A DNA stretch of 64,000 bases from Callipepla californica brunnescens (GCA_023055505.1 JALIRH010000004.1:12519368-12583367); one strand, 5' to 3'. Numbered from the stretch's first letter, positions 11,039-26,400 are shown. Notes: a model not told the origin generated them from the letters alone. Numbers and translations: made by a program.

Positions 11039-14000
11039 ACTTGGATTTACTCTGATGTTTTTGTTCTTTTTACTAAAGTTTCACTTTCTTATTCTGGCAA
11101 TTATGGCAAGATTTATATTTGCAGAATAGTCAAGTCTAATGCATCTAAACAGCAAATTCAAGTCATTTCACATATGAATACTGCATTTCCATGTCATTAT
11201 GTTCTCGATGTAATACAAACAGTAGATCTGTGACAGGGCATTATACGCAAACCTGACAGCATAGACAGTAACAGCTCTTGCTGTGTATTTAATAGATGTG
11301 CCATTTGAAAATATGATTAGTAAATACATATACTAATGAATAATTAACTAACAAAAAGTAGATTTTTAGTCCATCACAAAGCTACACAAGGATGGACACT
11401 TCCATTGCTAGGCTATAAACATGTAAATCAGAAACTGCGGTTAATAAAAAAGTGAACTCCTGGTAATAGGAGCCTGAGTTTGCACATAATTAACGAGTTA
11501 AAAGATAAAAACTCCTAAAAGAAAACTGTGCCACTTACCTATAAGCTAACAAATAGATAAAGTGTAATATTAAGTGGGTACCTGTCTTGCATTCAGGTTG
11601 CTATGAAACCCATATGTATGATACATTCAATTTCATTGCCCAATTTCAAATTTGGGGGGAAAAAAAAAAGAGGAGCATCTTTATAAATTAAGAACACTAA
11701 AACATCATGCTGCAAATCAGCTTGAATACATATTATCCTTTATGTTATCTTTTAGTTTGTTAGTTCTGGCACATGTACATAAACGCATTTTCTTCATCTG
11801 CTGAAGTCTTCAAAAAGCAGAAGAAAGTAGGTCTTCCTTCTCAAATCTGACAATCTTTTATCTACTTCTCAGGCTAGACTCTTTCAAGTTTCGTTTTCCA
11901 ACATTTAGTCCAATCTAGATTAGGAACTTACTTAATGCAGCAGTACTTTGAAAAGCATGTTAAAGATTTTAGATCTCTACTATGACAGAAGGCATACCCT
12001 TAAAAAGTTTTATTTATAACACACTTCAAAACCATCAGGGAGTACGACGACATGAGTAGATCACTAGAAAACTACATGACTTTAAATTTTAACTGAATAG
12101 CAGCTTGTCCAGCTGTTTAAACTGTTGATCAAAATTCAGTCTTAAGTGACAAAGGAAAGAATAAATTATGATACACAGATACTATAACTGAACATTGAAT
12201 CGTAGGAATATGTATTACTGAAGAAGGAAAAAAAGTCTTTCATCCTAAATAATGCCATTCAGTTCATATTGCCTAAATTTAAGTGTAGATCATCACTGAA
12301 ATGATCACTATGAATAGTAAAAGACAATCTCATTTCTGTTGCTCGGCATTCATTAAGTCACTATGAATATCTAAATCTTCAGGGTATTTCTCCTCCAAAC
12401 AGCATTGCAATTTAGAGAATTAGGTAACTGAGGCACAGGGAGTTTAAACAGCATACCAAAGGCTGTAGTGAAAGACAAAGGGAAGACAATAAACCTCTGT
12501 TAAAGCAGTTCTGCTGAAGAAGCATTTGAACTTTAAGTTTGTAAGTCTAAGAATAAAAACGCACATTTGTTAACTGTTACAGAAACGTCAAAACATTATA
12601 TTCAAAGATATGCAAAGGTCAAAAATGCAGGAAAGGCAAAAGACATTTCCAAATGTTTTTTGTAAATCTAAATGACTAATTCTTGGAAGCAAGTAGCGAT
12701 ATGGAAAGGAATTCTCTTAAGACTGATTTGTTCCTGAAACTCCATTATGTACCATGCTTAATGACAGTAAACTAATAAGAAAAAACTAATTATATTGCAT
12801 CTTTGTACTTAGGAGATTTTTAGTTATGAGATTTGTAAAATATTTTAACTGAGTAAATCAAATAGTCTATTAGTCATGTGAAAAAAAAAAAATAATAATC
12901 CAAAAGGCTGACTGAAAGGAAAAAGGAAAAGAGAAATTCAGATACATTACACAGCCACCAGTTACCAACAGCTCCGTACCTATTCATTAATCACAGTTTA
13001 GTAGAGAGCACCATTAACCTTGTCCAACAACAGCGCATCACTCCATACAATCTTTCTTTTATACATTCAGTAACAGTAAACCCTGCAGAGCTTAACGGTT
13101 AAGTGGAAGAGGACAATGTCAGAAAAGCTTCAGCTTTTACATGTCATACTTCTTCACCATTCTAGATGCTTAAACAAAATAATCTACGACCAACTGCAGG
13201 TTTCAAAATGCTGTCTGCTAGAAAGCATATCTAAACAGTTTGGTGGTCTGGTTAAGAGTCACAATGAAAGGGAAAAGCTCGTCAGCTCCATAAATCCTTG
13301 CTCCAAGTAGGACAAGGGTGTAATTAGAATTAATCCATGATCAGAAGGGAAGAAGCTAACCTCTCAGCTGTTCTGAACAGAGACTCAAACCCAGAGAGAT
13401 AAACAAGCAAACTGGGCTTTCAGCTAGGGGTTTGAGAAGATTGACTACTCTGCAGAGTTCTGTAAAGTACTGAAGACTGGAAGAGTTTCTTGCCAACAAA
13501 TTCAAGAAGAAAATAATGGAGATGTAATTCTGCAGCTTATTAGCCTGTTGTGACTGATTAGATTGCCTAGAACAGAAACGCATTTTTCTTCCCCCAGCCA
13601 GAATCAAAATACAAACTTCATGAACCTCCCAAAACTACTTTAAGGCTAAAAAAATGTAGCTTTAACCTAATAACTTTAATATGGTGGGCTTACTGACATC
13701 AAAAATATGACGTTAAAAAAAAAAAGAAACGAAAGATTTTGGTTCAGTGAATTTTCATTCTTTGGGGATATCTCAAGCATGGGACACACTTAATTGAGAT
13801 ATATACTTAATAGATTTATTCCATTCTAAAAATGTAATAGAGTATATTAAATCAACCTGGATTAGCCATCTCTCTTTACCTGATAATCATACCCCCTTCT
13901 CACCATTCTCACTCTCTCCTTATCTCTTTCTCACATATAAATTGCATCTCAGCATACTTAATCTTCAGAGAGACCATGCAAATCTAATCCTCCAAATATA

Positions 14001-15164
14001 TAATCAAAAAGTCCTGTTGCATTCTATTAAACATAATCCAGCAAACAGGCAATGCAAGAAATAATCACCTAACAGTGATGACAGTTTGCATAGTTTGAAG
14101 AGTTCTTTTCACATTCAGAATGATCTAACTGGTTAAATGATTATTCTGTAATACATCACTGATGAATAACTCACTACAGGACTGCTAGAGCCCCATAGGT
14201 TTTGGCATACATATAACATTGCAATCATTTTAGGAGAAAAAGGACATAACCGCTTTTAAATAAGCTTCTTTCCTATTACATAAACTGAAGTTGAAAACTT
14301 GTCAATTCAAATACAGTATGATGCCAATATTTTAAGAAAATATTGTTTGAAAAAGGTGAACCTAAACAAGGGCAAACAGGAATAAAGTCACTAAAAGCAG
14401 ACTTGCTATTCACAGTTTGTTGTTTATAATTAAATTTACTTCCATCAGTTTAAAGTGAATTTTGTTATCAAAAAAGGACCAGATTGATAACTCTGATTAT
14501 TAATAAAATCCAATATACTTCCATAAATAATCAGACTACTTTGGGATGCTTGCATAAGCTACCATAGATTCTCAGTGATGTTTTTAAAAACATTATGTTC
14601 TCATTCTTCTTGACTTGCAATCACAAAATTGAGAGATGTTAAATGGTGACATCACTAGGCCAAGTCTACAAAGGTGTTTTCTGCACTGATCAGCAGGGTG
14701 TTCCTCCCAGAACTAGTACTAATAACAATTCTTACTCAGAACTTCTGTGAAAAAAACGTCATAAACTGAAATGGTACTTATAACTATTTCTAATTTTGCT
14801 TGTAGATACAAAACACTCAGGTATGCTCCAATCCAGAGATATTCTTAGCAAAGCAAGTAATCTAATTTAGTTTTAGTAATGTTTACTTTGCTAAATAAGC
14901 TTCAGAGATCTGACTCTTTTTCCCCAGATGTTGTGTCGAAGGCCATCTGTTTTATTCCTGACATAACAGAAGCCATCATACATTTTGCTCTGAGAAAAAG
15001 TGTAGCAGAATGGTCATTAGCCAAAAAAAGGAATTAGTAGTTTCCTGAACACATAATTAGAAATCTAATGAAATGGCCTTCTTTACCAAAAAAGCTGAGT
15101 AGCAGAAAGAGAGAAAAGGTCTCATCAGCTTTGTGGAAAGTACAAATTACAGAGAGAAAGATCC

Positions 15165-15500
15165 TGTTGATTTTATAACCTCAGCAAGTTTGTGAAATAC
15201 ACCAAGATGTGTGGTGCTGTCAACATGCCCAAGGAATGAGATGCCATTCAGAGAGACAGAGTGGCTTGAGTGTTGGGCCCAGGTGAATCTCGTGAAGTTC
15301 AACAAAGCCAAGTGTAAGGTCTTGCACCTGGATCATGGTAACTCCTGCTATCTCTACAAGCTGAGGGGCATAGGGATAGAGCACGGACCTACCGAAAAGG
15401 ACTTGAGAGTACTGGTGGATAGAAAGCAGGACATGAACAAGCAATGTGCCCTTGCAGCCCAGAAGGCCAACCATATCCTGGTTAGCAAAACTATGCTCTA
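15165..15500 (+). mobile_element. CR1 LINE fragment, end of the reverse-transcriptase ORF
   Basis: The plus strand translates to QVNLVKFNKAKCKVLHLD, then EKDLRVLVDRKQDMNKQC and ALAAQKANHIL. This is the C-terminal part of CR1 ORF2 just after the reverse-transcriptase core. The upstream DNA (cctcagcaagtttgtgaaat, then caccaagatgtgtggtgctg) fits the preceding CR1 segment with a decayed frame. Both ends are truncated, and the usual CR1 3' octamers do not follow. It is an inactive relic. Confidence 0.88.
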
Positions 15501-17091
15501 AGGGAAACAAGACAAAGGATATCATTTCATCATATACAATTTCTGAACATCCACATCATGAATACTGCAGTTACTAGTTGAGTGGGAAAATATTTGGAAG
15601 AAATGAACAAAGATAAACCAAGGGGTCTTTAGAGTAGTCAGATTCCCAAATGCCCTTAAAATACATTGATATAAGGGTGTATTCCAATTACCTTCAAAAA
15701 ATTCATGAAAGCATACTATTAAATCTGAACATCTGGTGACAAATCTTCCCATAGCCATAGTTTATATGGTGCTAGAGAAGGATTTTCTTTACATCCGGGC
15801 CGCTTCTTCAGCTAACAGTTAGGAAGGCCAAGATCCAGAATTTTCCCAGACCAATAGCCTCTTGATGTGTTAAAAGCTTAAGGCTTCTAAGAACTAATAC
15901 GCAGCATTTTGTCTCACTCACAAAAAGAGCAAGAAGCAAAGAGCAGTCAGTTAGGATAGAGACTTTTAGGACACTTCAGAGTGCTCTGACACCACTGCTC
16001 CTTCTCAGGATTCACAGGTTTCTTGCAAGAGCTAGCCCTCGGCATACTAATAAGACATAAAACACATTTTGAAAGATGTTTACCAGGCTTCAGATACAGT
16101 TCAGTGCTGCAAGTAATGTATAGTAAGAACAATGATAACTAGATAAGTCTGTCAATTTTAGAATGTATATAGTTTTCAGAGACTGAGCTTCATACTGCTG
16201 TTAAGTTCCAGTGAATCTACACAGAAATAAGAATAATTTCTGATCAGAAAACCAGGAAGAAATTGAAATTGCTCCTTACACTGGTTAATACCTCAACTTC
16301 AGTGTCACTGATAAAAAAAAAAACAAAAAACTGTTTTTACTTCCACATGAGGATCTACCCTTGTTTTATGAAAGATTCGTAGATGTTATCTACAATTGCC
16401 ATACCATCGAGGTGTGACTGTTGAGATAATGAGCGTATACTGAGAATGTGCAAAAAAACTACGCACAAATCTTCATTTACTCGTGTACGTATGCAACTGT
16501 TTGCTAACAGAATTATTGGGAAGATATAATCTGCTATACAATGTGTAGCTGCAGCTAGAGACAAAGAACTCCAGCATTTAGTTTCTCTCCTAACAAAAGC
16601 AAGGCTGTGGGCACTGGGAAGACCAAGATCATGCCTCTGACCAAAGAGTTCAAAGACACTCATCAAGATAATAGTAAGCGACTTTGTGTTATTTCTGCTC
16701 AACTGAGCACAGTAGTAAGATTATATCAATATCCAGTTTTAGACTTTCATACAATAAAAGCTGATGTGACTATCTTGCACTAAAGAAAAAAAAAACCTCA
16801 AAAAAAAACAGTACCAGTTATCCATTTGCAGTTATTTCCTCACTGTATTATATCCTACATGAACTTTAAGTAGCTATTAGTACTGCAGATTTTACTTTGG
16901 CGTTTATGTTGCACATAAAAAGATTAATCAACCACTCTCTTGTAATTTAATTATTTCTGATTCACTAACTGAATTTCCAGGAAATTAGGCAAAGTGATAA
17001 TATGCTATTCTTTATAAAAAGCATATTTATTAGTAGTGGACAAGTTTAACAAAAATGTATGCTAGTAGACAAAGCACAATCAGTATCTTTG

Positions 17092-17110
17092 CCCCCCCCC
17101 CACACACACA
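17092..17110. repeat. C-run followed by (CA)n
   Basis: About ten C directly followed by five CA units; a simple repeat. Confidence 0.9.
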
Positions 17111-17761
17111 GTCTCTGGTCTAAAAAATGATGGATTGAACGACACCCTGAAGAGGGGGTTCCATGTAACATAATTGCTTTAAGGGAACTTTCTCAGGTAA
17201 AATGAATAGACATGTCTAATACAAGCTTAACTAAAAAAATCCCTTAATATATTTACTTTCCTTTCCCTAACTATTTCCACTATGCTTTTATTATTTTCAA
17301 GCTATAGTGTCACAATATTCCCAGCATTTTTAAAATGAGAAACATTACCTAAATGTCTGCTTGTAGGTGAAGAAAGTAGGAAACAATACTCACCAAAATG
17401 GAATTAGAAAAATTGGAACTTAAATTAATGAGGAAAAAAAAAAAAAACATTTATGAATATGTTGCCAGTAGTATTTCAGATCACACTGACACAGAACCAG
17501 CAATAAAAGAGCTATGTCCTGATATATCGGAGTCACTCCAAGGCCCATGTAAATCTATTCAAATCTTCACAAGAAAACATTTCTGGCTTTGTTTAGGTTG
17601 TCTCCTGCTTCCTTATTCTCAACAGAAAGGCTCACAATTATGCTACATGGTCCATACTCTGACACAAACAAAACAAAATTTACAAACATACAAATAAACC
17701 GCATAAAAATTTGTGGAGGATCAGAAAGGATCTTAATTGTTTTATTCACTTACTCCTACTG

Positions 17762-17781
17762 AGTGTTTCATGTGAAACACT
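17762..17781. repeat. 20-bp palindrome with 9-bp arms
   Basis: agtgtttca and tgaaacact are perfect reverse complements around tg. The centre TTCATGTGAA has the TTC-N4-GAA form bound by some STAT proteins. No function is claimed. Confidence 0.6.
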
Positions 17782-19500
17782 ACTTTTTTTTTTTTTGTCC
17801 TGCCAGTTTATTCCACCAATAATTAAAAAAAAAAAAAAGATTTATACCTGGGTAAAAATGAGCAAACAATCTCCCTTGCATCCACTCCTTGCCTACTGAA
17901 AACAAATGGAGAAATAAGCAGGCCATCCAGTGACCCTTTAATCCAGGTCTTTCCCACAAATCTCCCATGCCTTTGTTCGGCGAAACAATCAAGAGAAGGA
18001 CAAGGTAGGTTCACTGACAACTTGACTAAACATCAAAGCCTTCCTTCCACCACAGCATATCCGATCTTCTTGTGTCTCCACCAGCTTTGTTTAAGCAGCT
18101 AAGCAAGTTATTAGAGCTTTTTGCTTCTAACGCCCACATTTTCTGTGTTACGTGAAAATGAGTAACTAATTTGATTATATTTTAAGATACCTATTTTATG
18201 ACTGTGTTCCTTCCAAGCAGAGGAGGAGTGACTGTAGCCTACTTGAAACAGACTGGGAGAGAAGCAAACACACAGTGGGATGAAGGCATTCTTTCTTATT
18301 TTTTGAAATGAGTACATTTTTCTGTTATTCATTCTCAAAGAGTTTGCTGGGGTCACAAATCTATCCTGTATGTAAGATGTTCAAAAGTATCCCATCTTCG
18401 TATTGAAAGGGAGGTCCCACACACTTTTGACAAATACTCACCTCAAGAAAACAAGATATTGAAGAAATAGGTGCTAAAGTAACTAACCTACGACCAGCTG
18501 AAAATGGAACAGGCAGAAGTATTCATTTCTGCTATTGACATGAGGAAATGCACAAAGTGTTTAGGGGCAGGGCCATGAACAGCAGAATGGGACATTAGCT
18601 CAGAAGAGAAAATGGATTCCTGTTCTAAGGATTATCCTATATTAAATTCAGATAAAAAATTCTGCGCAATATGGAAATATCAGAACTTCCTTTGTGCACG
18701 TGAAGCAAGAAGAAACAGGCAAGTCACAAATACACAGAAGAGATTTCTAGAGAGTAAGTCAAAGTCTGTAAGAAAAACGCAAAAATTTGAACAGTGTAGA
18801 AGAGACAGACAGTAGGGCCTGAGAAAGGCAGTTGGTTTTGAAATCAATAAGGCATAAGTGCCTTTGGGCCAGATGCAGTAAACCATAGTGTGGGATGAGC
18901 TACAGGAAATATATGGTTTGGTAAGGAGAATACAAAGTGCTGATGTATCAAAATTATTATAATTATTTCTGAATACAGGAAATTGTTACCAGAGAAGTGC
19001 ATAAAATTGTACCCAAGAAGAGTACTCAGGATTTAATATCAATTTTTGACAAATAAGGAACAAAAATACAGACACATACGTAGATTTTTTCATTTTTTAC
19101 AACTCCTCAAACACATTTAGGGAGTTATTATCACAATTTCACGGAGCAGTTTAAGATAGAAAAACAAAATGTCAACAGCAAGGACAGGGGAAAACTAAAT
19201 AAAAGATGCAATCTATGCTCATTCTAGATGACACAGGAGTTGTGATGTTTTTTGTTGTTTTTTTTCCACCTGAATTCCAGTCCCTTATGCTGACACAGTT
19301 TCCTCTTTGGTTTAAGAGGACTGCCATCTACTGAGTTACCCTTGTCTTTTTATGACTTTACTTTTTCTGCTTATTAAAAAAAAATCAATATCTTTAAGGT
19401 TTATACTGTCAAACACTATTTTTTCTTACTGTAGGAGTTGTCTTTGTATTAAACTGGAAAGTCTTGTTAGTAACTGGTTCAAAACTAGTCCCTATCTATA

Positions 19501-19572
19501 GCAGGGGGGTTGGAACTAGATGATTTTAAATATCCCTTCCAACCCAAACCATTCTAAGATTCTATAATTTTA
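19501..19572 (+). mobile_element. CR1 LINE 3' end, very short
   Basis: ggggggttggaactagatga, then cccttccaacccaaaccatt and ctaagattctata are the last 70 bp of CR1, ending in the degenerate ATTCTATG-type octamers. The orientation is plus. Confidence 0.87.
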
Positions 19573-20740
19573 CAGTTATGATGAGGGCACATTAGAGATG
19601 AGCTCAGAGAATGTCATCAGATTAATAATCTATTAAGAACTGATGCCAGCTATACTGAAAGATTCAAGTAGAGCAGATGGTACATAAAGAAGACTACTGT
19701 ACTTCACCATACCCTTCCCTCTATGCCACTGAGGCAATAAAAACAAGCAGCACACAAGTCCAAAAAGGATTATCTGCAGTAAACTGATGCTACTCTATGG
19801 TACTCACTGAACAGCGTTTATAGCCACTTGAGATACTTCATCTCCCATTTTGAATGAGAACAAAGTAGATGAGTCAGATTTGAAACATAGCTCAGAAATC
19901 AATGATGACTGCTTTTATTCATTCTAAAATATGGCACAGACTGAAGCAAAGCAATTGCATGTAGTCAGATTGTATTTACATGTTCATTAGGACAATACAC
20001 TTTTAACTACTCCTTGTGTTCTGCAGCCCTGTGATAGTTACATTAGGCTTTAATCACAGAATTCTCATTTTTGTATTTCTGATGGATTTCAGAGAAGCAG
20101 ACTATCACAGCACTACATTCACACCCTGTTCCAACTCTAAAAGAGACAATGCCAGTAACTATCTGTGCTCAACCTTTGAATATCAGAGCTTTCCCACAGT
20201 TCTCCACAAAGAGAGCTGATATTGTTGATTAGTTGCTTTCAGTTTTAAGGGCCTGGAAGATATGATCTTATCTAGAGCGCTTCATAGTGATTGATTACAG
20301 CCCCTGAGTAGTGTGAGCAAAGAACAGACTCACAGATCTGCATAAATCTATAATCTAAAAATCAATTTCCACATACATTATTAGAAAAGTATTCAAAACA
20401 TTGTGCACAACATTTTAATATTCAAAGTAAACCAAAATGTTTTGAAAGTGCAACCTTTAAAACAACACTACCAGATTCTCCATTTCCCCTTCTCTCCCAC
20501 TGCCCAAGTGTGTCCTTACTAAGAGTTGTATACTCAAGCATAATAATTGACAGAAATGTGGCTGAATACAAATTAAGCATTATGTGCTATTTTGCCTTAA
20601 ATTCTATACCCAAAGAATGCCATCTAGTGACCATCTACTGAATACAAGAATTGGTTTCAGTTACGCATCTCACTTCAACTGTTAAGATAACACGACGCAT
20701 CAAATATGATGTGCAAGAGCATTTTGTTACTGGTTTGGTG

Positions 20741-20759
20741 TTTTTTTTTTTTTTTTTTT
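20741..20759. repeat. T19 homopolymer
   Basis: An uninterrupted T-run in the intron with no recognised element beside it. Confidence 0.95.
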
Positions 20760-23207
20760 GTTATTTAAAGTGAGAAACAGCAAGGACAAGATCTTAATCA
20801 GAGTACTTTTGTTCTAAATGCAAGACTCCTTACTGCAGGCAAGGACATCTGATCTCTCTGAAAAGCTGTCATTTCCTCCGTGCTTCAGCTACTCCATCCA
20901 GAAGGTGGTTTCTATCTTGCAGAACATTGCATCAGTATTGATCTACAGCTCAAAACTGAGACATTCAAGATTTACCAGCATTGTGTAGACAAGATAAATC
21001 CCACTTTCTATGCTACTTTTTTGTTCTTTTCTCCTCCTTAAAAACAAACACTAACCCTCCTTTCTAATCAATTAAAAATATTAACAGCGTTTTCTTTATG
21101 TAGGCTCCTTTGAATTGTGACAGTATCTCTTACACAGCACTTTTTATTATAAAAGACAGATGGTATGACGTATTGCATTTTTCAGTACAAGAAAGACATT
21201 TGAATAGGAACCACGTTTTACAAAAGTCCTAAAGACAAGACTTTTCAGCAAGCTCTCATACCATGTAATAAATCTTATAAACTGTTTTGCTTCCATAAAA
21301 AGATTTTGTCTTAAAAACGAAGTGAAAAGAAGCATATTAGCATCTTAATCACACGTTGTCTGGTGAGAGCATATTCTGTGAGACATTACTGAAGACTGTA
21401 GTATTTCGGTTATAAGAAAAGTTCAGAAGAATAACATTATTTCTTCTCAACAATATTACTGAGTGTATACTATTTCAATAATATTCCTGTTTTTCAGCTT
21501 TGTTTTTTTCCACTGATTGTGGAAAAGAGATTTGGCTTTTGATTAATTTAGGCTAACTCTTTCAATACTCTTTTCTAAACTAATTTTGCCTTCATTTGAA
21601 AAATTTAATCTTTTGCTGGGAGTCAATAGAAACAGAGATGAGCCTCTGCTGCTGTTACCTTCAGAATACAAGCTGGACTACTATGATGTTAATCACAGTC
21701 TTTGCAGGCAGTAAGCATAGAATTGAGTCACATTTAGCTGATCATAGGAAAAACTAACCTACTAAGGAAGTCTCTTTAGAAAACTTGAGTCAGGTCATGT
21801 TCAACATATAACTTGATAGCAAAGATGCACTCCTTAAAAGCCCTCTGATTCTCATTCCTGATGATACTGCCTATCAGGAAATATTTTAAAGATGCTTTTG
21901 CATTACGTCAGATTGAAAGCCATAACCTATGCCAATTAATAACTACTGTTAGAAGTCCTGAATTAAAGTTAGGTACTTCCACTAGAACATGTGCAGACAA
22001 AAGCAGAGCACCAGATAGATACCACAAACAGTACTGTTGCCATCCTTTCTCACGCAGCACTGTTGAACCCATCACATAAAATGTGACTACCTACATGCGG
22101 ATTTACCTTTCAACAAACAGATATGTTATAAATCACCTGAAAAACAAAACAAAACACAAAAAACCTCACTTCTGAATTCATTTGCTTTATTAATATCTCC
22201 TGACTTACGGAAATTCACTGCTACAGCTTTGTGAGATAATCAATAACACACACTAAACATAAAGTGCATTTGCTTTAATTCTTTGGATAACAACAGCTTA
22301 CAACTTCTTGGACAACAGTATTCTCACTTTTTGGAGTAAGGTGAAATCATATGTGCGCTATCTGAAACCCAAAGGGAATTTAAATTAAGGACACAAAAGG
22401 TAGCTATACCCACAGCAACCAGAACTTAAACTAGAATGAAATTCAAGCTTTGATTGTACCTTTTTAAAATTCTGCAGCTGTAAGTAAGAGTAATTGATTT
22501 TCTGTAAAGAAAAAATGTAATCAGCAAACTAAGAATGTAGGAAGGCTTCTGAATATTGATGTACTGGATGAAGATACCAGAACAGTACAATTTATTGAGA
22601 AATAAATTTCTAAACAGGTTCTTGAGATTTATAAAAAAAATGAAACTAGCCAATTTTTGTAAAACGGTATTTGAACGTCAAGAATACTTGGCTTAAATCC
22701 TGAACAAATGCACAATTTAAAATATGCTATTGTACCTCAGATGTTGAAAATCATATGAAGGAGTTACATTACTGAGCACTAGGTTGTGTGTTATGTACAG
22801 CTGGAAGATGATGTGGAGCTAATACTTTATGTACTCTAGAATAGCTTGCCAAGAACTTGCCAGGGAAAAAGCTTTAAAAATGTCTCTACATTCAGCCTTT
22901 GTTAATACCAAGGCAGAGAAAAATCACTACATAACAGTGATACATTCGTTCATATGTACATCAAAGTGCATTTGACCACATAAGCAAAATGAATACTGCA
23001 AAGTGACTTGCAAGATGTGACTTAAGACATCAGAACCAAGTGGTTTCAAAACATATGGCATGGCTAAGTTTCATAGGAGGGGAAATCACTATGCTATGTT
23101 GTAGGCAATTATAAAAGCATTTAAAATGTATCATAGAGCTGAAAACTTTGAAAGACTAACATGTAGTTTGGTAGTTTAGCGAACAACCTAAAACAAAAAC
23201 TTGTTCA

Positions 23208-23230
23208 AATTCTGTGATTCTATGAATTTA
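23208..23230 (+). mobile_element. Possible CR1 3' octamer remnant
   Basis: attctgtgattctatga is two copies of the CR1 terminal octamer, but the preceding DNA lacks the expected ttggaaggga/ccaaccc signature. It could be chance. Confidence 0.3.
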
Positions 23231-23414
23231 TGATCTACAGACTTGTCTGGTAGTCCACTGACTTGCACATGCAAGAAAGTTGCGAGCGGCAAACAGAACC
23301 TTCTTCGCAGTTGCAACCTCTGTGAAACATCTCTCCTACAGTTAATTGTTGCTGTTAGAGGCCTTTCTCACTTTGAGTCACTTGTTTATTTAATGAAGCT
23401 TACTAAAAATAAAT

Positions 23415-23435
23415 AAACAACAACAACAACAACAA
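23415..23435. repeat. (CAA)n microsatellite
   Basis: About six CAA units in an A-rich stretch. Confidence 0.9.
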
Positions 23436-26400
23436 AAAACAATGCAAAACAACAACACAGACAAAAAAACCTTGAGTTACCTTAAAGAACATTAAAAAGT
23501 TTTAAAAATCACATTAAGGACATCATTGCTTTAGCTTCATTACACAACAGCGTTTGTGAATGGTTTAAAGGGTCAGAATATATCATTTGTTACATATTCT
23601 TATAAAATATACTTTAGAGTAAGAATTTCTGAGGCATTGCACGAGTTCTTAATCACCTTTATATGAAAAGAATCTAGGAATAAAATTGGTTAATGTAGCT
23701 ACTTCTCTGACCTGAAGGCATAAACCGGTAATTGGAAAAGGAAGTAGTACTTCTCCATGTACATCAAGTAATCATGCTTAAGTGAAGCTACAATACTCAA
23801 GTTTCCCATCAAAAGAAAAAAAAGAAGTCTAACACTCATTCATGCAAAGCATGAGCTGCTACCTGTCACTCAGTACTACATCTTTGCACAGCTGCTCAGG
23901 ACCCACAGATGAAACGCCTGGTTATGCAGGAGGCAGCAGGAGGGCAACCACAGCACCTGCTGCCCCTGGCTTTCTGCCTCCCCTCCTTCACACAGTCCTA
24001 GCCGTGTGCTGCCACCAGCCCTTCTTACTCTCTCAGCAATCCTCTGACAACATGCCAAGACCCTTGTGCTTGCTACTCTTTCTCTTGGTGTGGAGGAGCT
24101 AGCCTGAGACTACAAGGACTCAATGAGATTTTTAATGTATGAGGAATTCAGTCAACCCTTCTGTTACATAAATTTGACCTCAGGAAAAGCAAAGCATATT
24201 GTAAAGCTACTGTGGTGAGGAATAAATGGATGGAGATGGCTAGAAAAAGTGAATTAATGAAAAAAAGCTTGGTTTCTTCCTTATTCTTTTTGTAAGATAA
24301 AGCCCCCATTTAAATGATTAAGCCATTATTATTATTAAACAATATTGTATTTATAAAATTAAATCTTTAAAAATATTTCTTATTAGCAATGATACTATTT
24401 TTAAGTCTCCTATTTTGCATCAGGCATACTTCAAGCAAAGAGAAAAATACAGAAAACACACTCCCAGTAATCAGTGGCCTCTTACATTGGTCTTCCAGAG
24501 GTCTCTTCCAAGAATAAGATTCTAGCAGGGAAAAACTTACACGAAGACTACTGATTCAAGTAGCAATTGTTTGACCTTTCTAAAATATGAGGATTAAGGA
24601 AAAATCTTTGTCAACATTGAATTTCTTTGGAAAGCCTAGATTATTTTCTGTGTGCAAGAGTATCTGTGGTACTACTGGCAACTAACAAATTTCTTTCTAT
24701 TCTACCATCACCTCAGCCAAAACATTGTTGTCATCAGGAAGGATTCTGAATTTGTCTTTTTGTGTTTTCTGGTCCTCTTGTATATTCTTACCTCAAGTTA
24801 AGTAGAACTGACTGGAACTTCAAGGAACACAAGTTTGCTCTGCTGCCTGCACCAAAACCAGGCCAGGTGATTACAGAAGGACTCAGCCTAGATTAGCCTG
24901 AACAGTATTAGTCCCAATAAATAATTGCCACATGCTTACAAGATACAATCCTACCAGTGATTTTCAGATGCCTCAGAAGTGCTCTGTCCAAAGCATTAAC
25001 AATTAAGCTCCTCACAATTACTGGATTCAAAAGCAACACAGATTGATCTGATCACTGAATCAGGAAAACATCTTCCAGATTCACTTGTATAGAAAATAAA
25101 AATCAGTTTCTTCCTCACTTCCTGTTCTCAGATTAGGATGATGTAATCACCAGACAGTGGCCTGTTTCCAGCTGCGCTGTGGGAAACATCTATGAGAACT
25201 GTCATTTGGCAGCCACTTTAACACATCATCCACTTAAGTGGCATACATGTTTTCAGGATGATGTCACTGCCCCTCTGTGTGTTTTATTACTTAACTACTT
25301 GTTCAGTTGAGGGCACCCTGCACTTGCTGGACCCTTTACTGTTTCAGTAACATTCACGTGCAGCCCTCTGGATGCTGTAGTATTGATGTGGAGCCACAGG
25401 TGCAGCTGGAAGCCAGGCCAAGCAAGTTGAAGCCTGCTATAGCACAACTATGCCACACGCCTGAGTCCCATGCAGCCATTGCACAGTCCTCTTGCCAATT
25501 CTTGCTTTTTCTTCCCTCTCCTAGCTCCATACTTCAGCTCAGCAGCAGACTGAAAACAAGAACGATGGTCCTGTTTTCCATCCCCTTCTTCACTTCAAAG
25601 ATATCTATTCCCGTTTTGTTTTTTTTCCCCCCTCATCTTCTTTGACCCAAGGATAATACACAGATGATCATAAAAAGGTAAAAGTAAAGAAATCTCCACA
25701 ACACAATTATTTCCATTGTAAAAAATAAAAATAGGTAATAAGTGGCAGTATAGCAAGAGAAACTATATACTTTTTCAGCATTCGTGTGTTCACAAAATTT
25801 CAACAGTCACAACTAGAAAATTCAAAACCCAGAAACCATTCACAAATCAGTTTTCAGAATTAAAAGCAAGTACCAAAAAATAAAATTAAAAGGGAATACA
25901 CTTGTACCCTTAAATAAGATGGTATTTTATCAGAAGAGCTACCAGATGCTTTTGAGTTCAACACAGTTCGCATCTTGGAAATAACAACAACAGGAAATGT
26001 ATCCATGTTTCTAGCTGTATTCACAAACACTGTATCGACAAAGTATTTCTGCTTAATGACCCTCTTACTCCTACTTTGGCATTAAAATACTACAACCTGA
26101 ACAACTAGATACTGATTTTACATGTTTGGTTTTGTTGGTTTTTTTTAATCTTCTTTCCATTCCAAGTTGGTTGGACAATAACTTTAATACACTGTCTTAT
26201 CAGATATTCTGATCAGTCCAGAAAACAGGATAATCAACAATCTACTGAGTCTCTACTTTTAAAAGATTTATGATGAAACAGATGTAAGGAGCAGACAGAT
26301 TCTCCTACTGAATCACTAATTAATACATTATTTTGTTTAGACTTTTTCTAAACGTGTCTATATTTAAACGTATCTATATTCAGGGAATACCCCAAAAGTA

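Noticed and set aside
23842..24110. GC-rich patch with an 86-codon frame ending in a Leu-rich stretch like a signal peptide
   Set aside because: The Leu-rich end is at the C terminus of the frame, not the start, and no exon signals or homologue were recognised.
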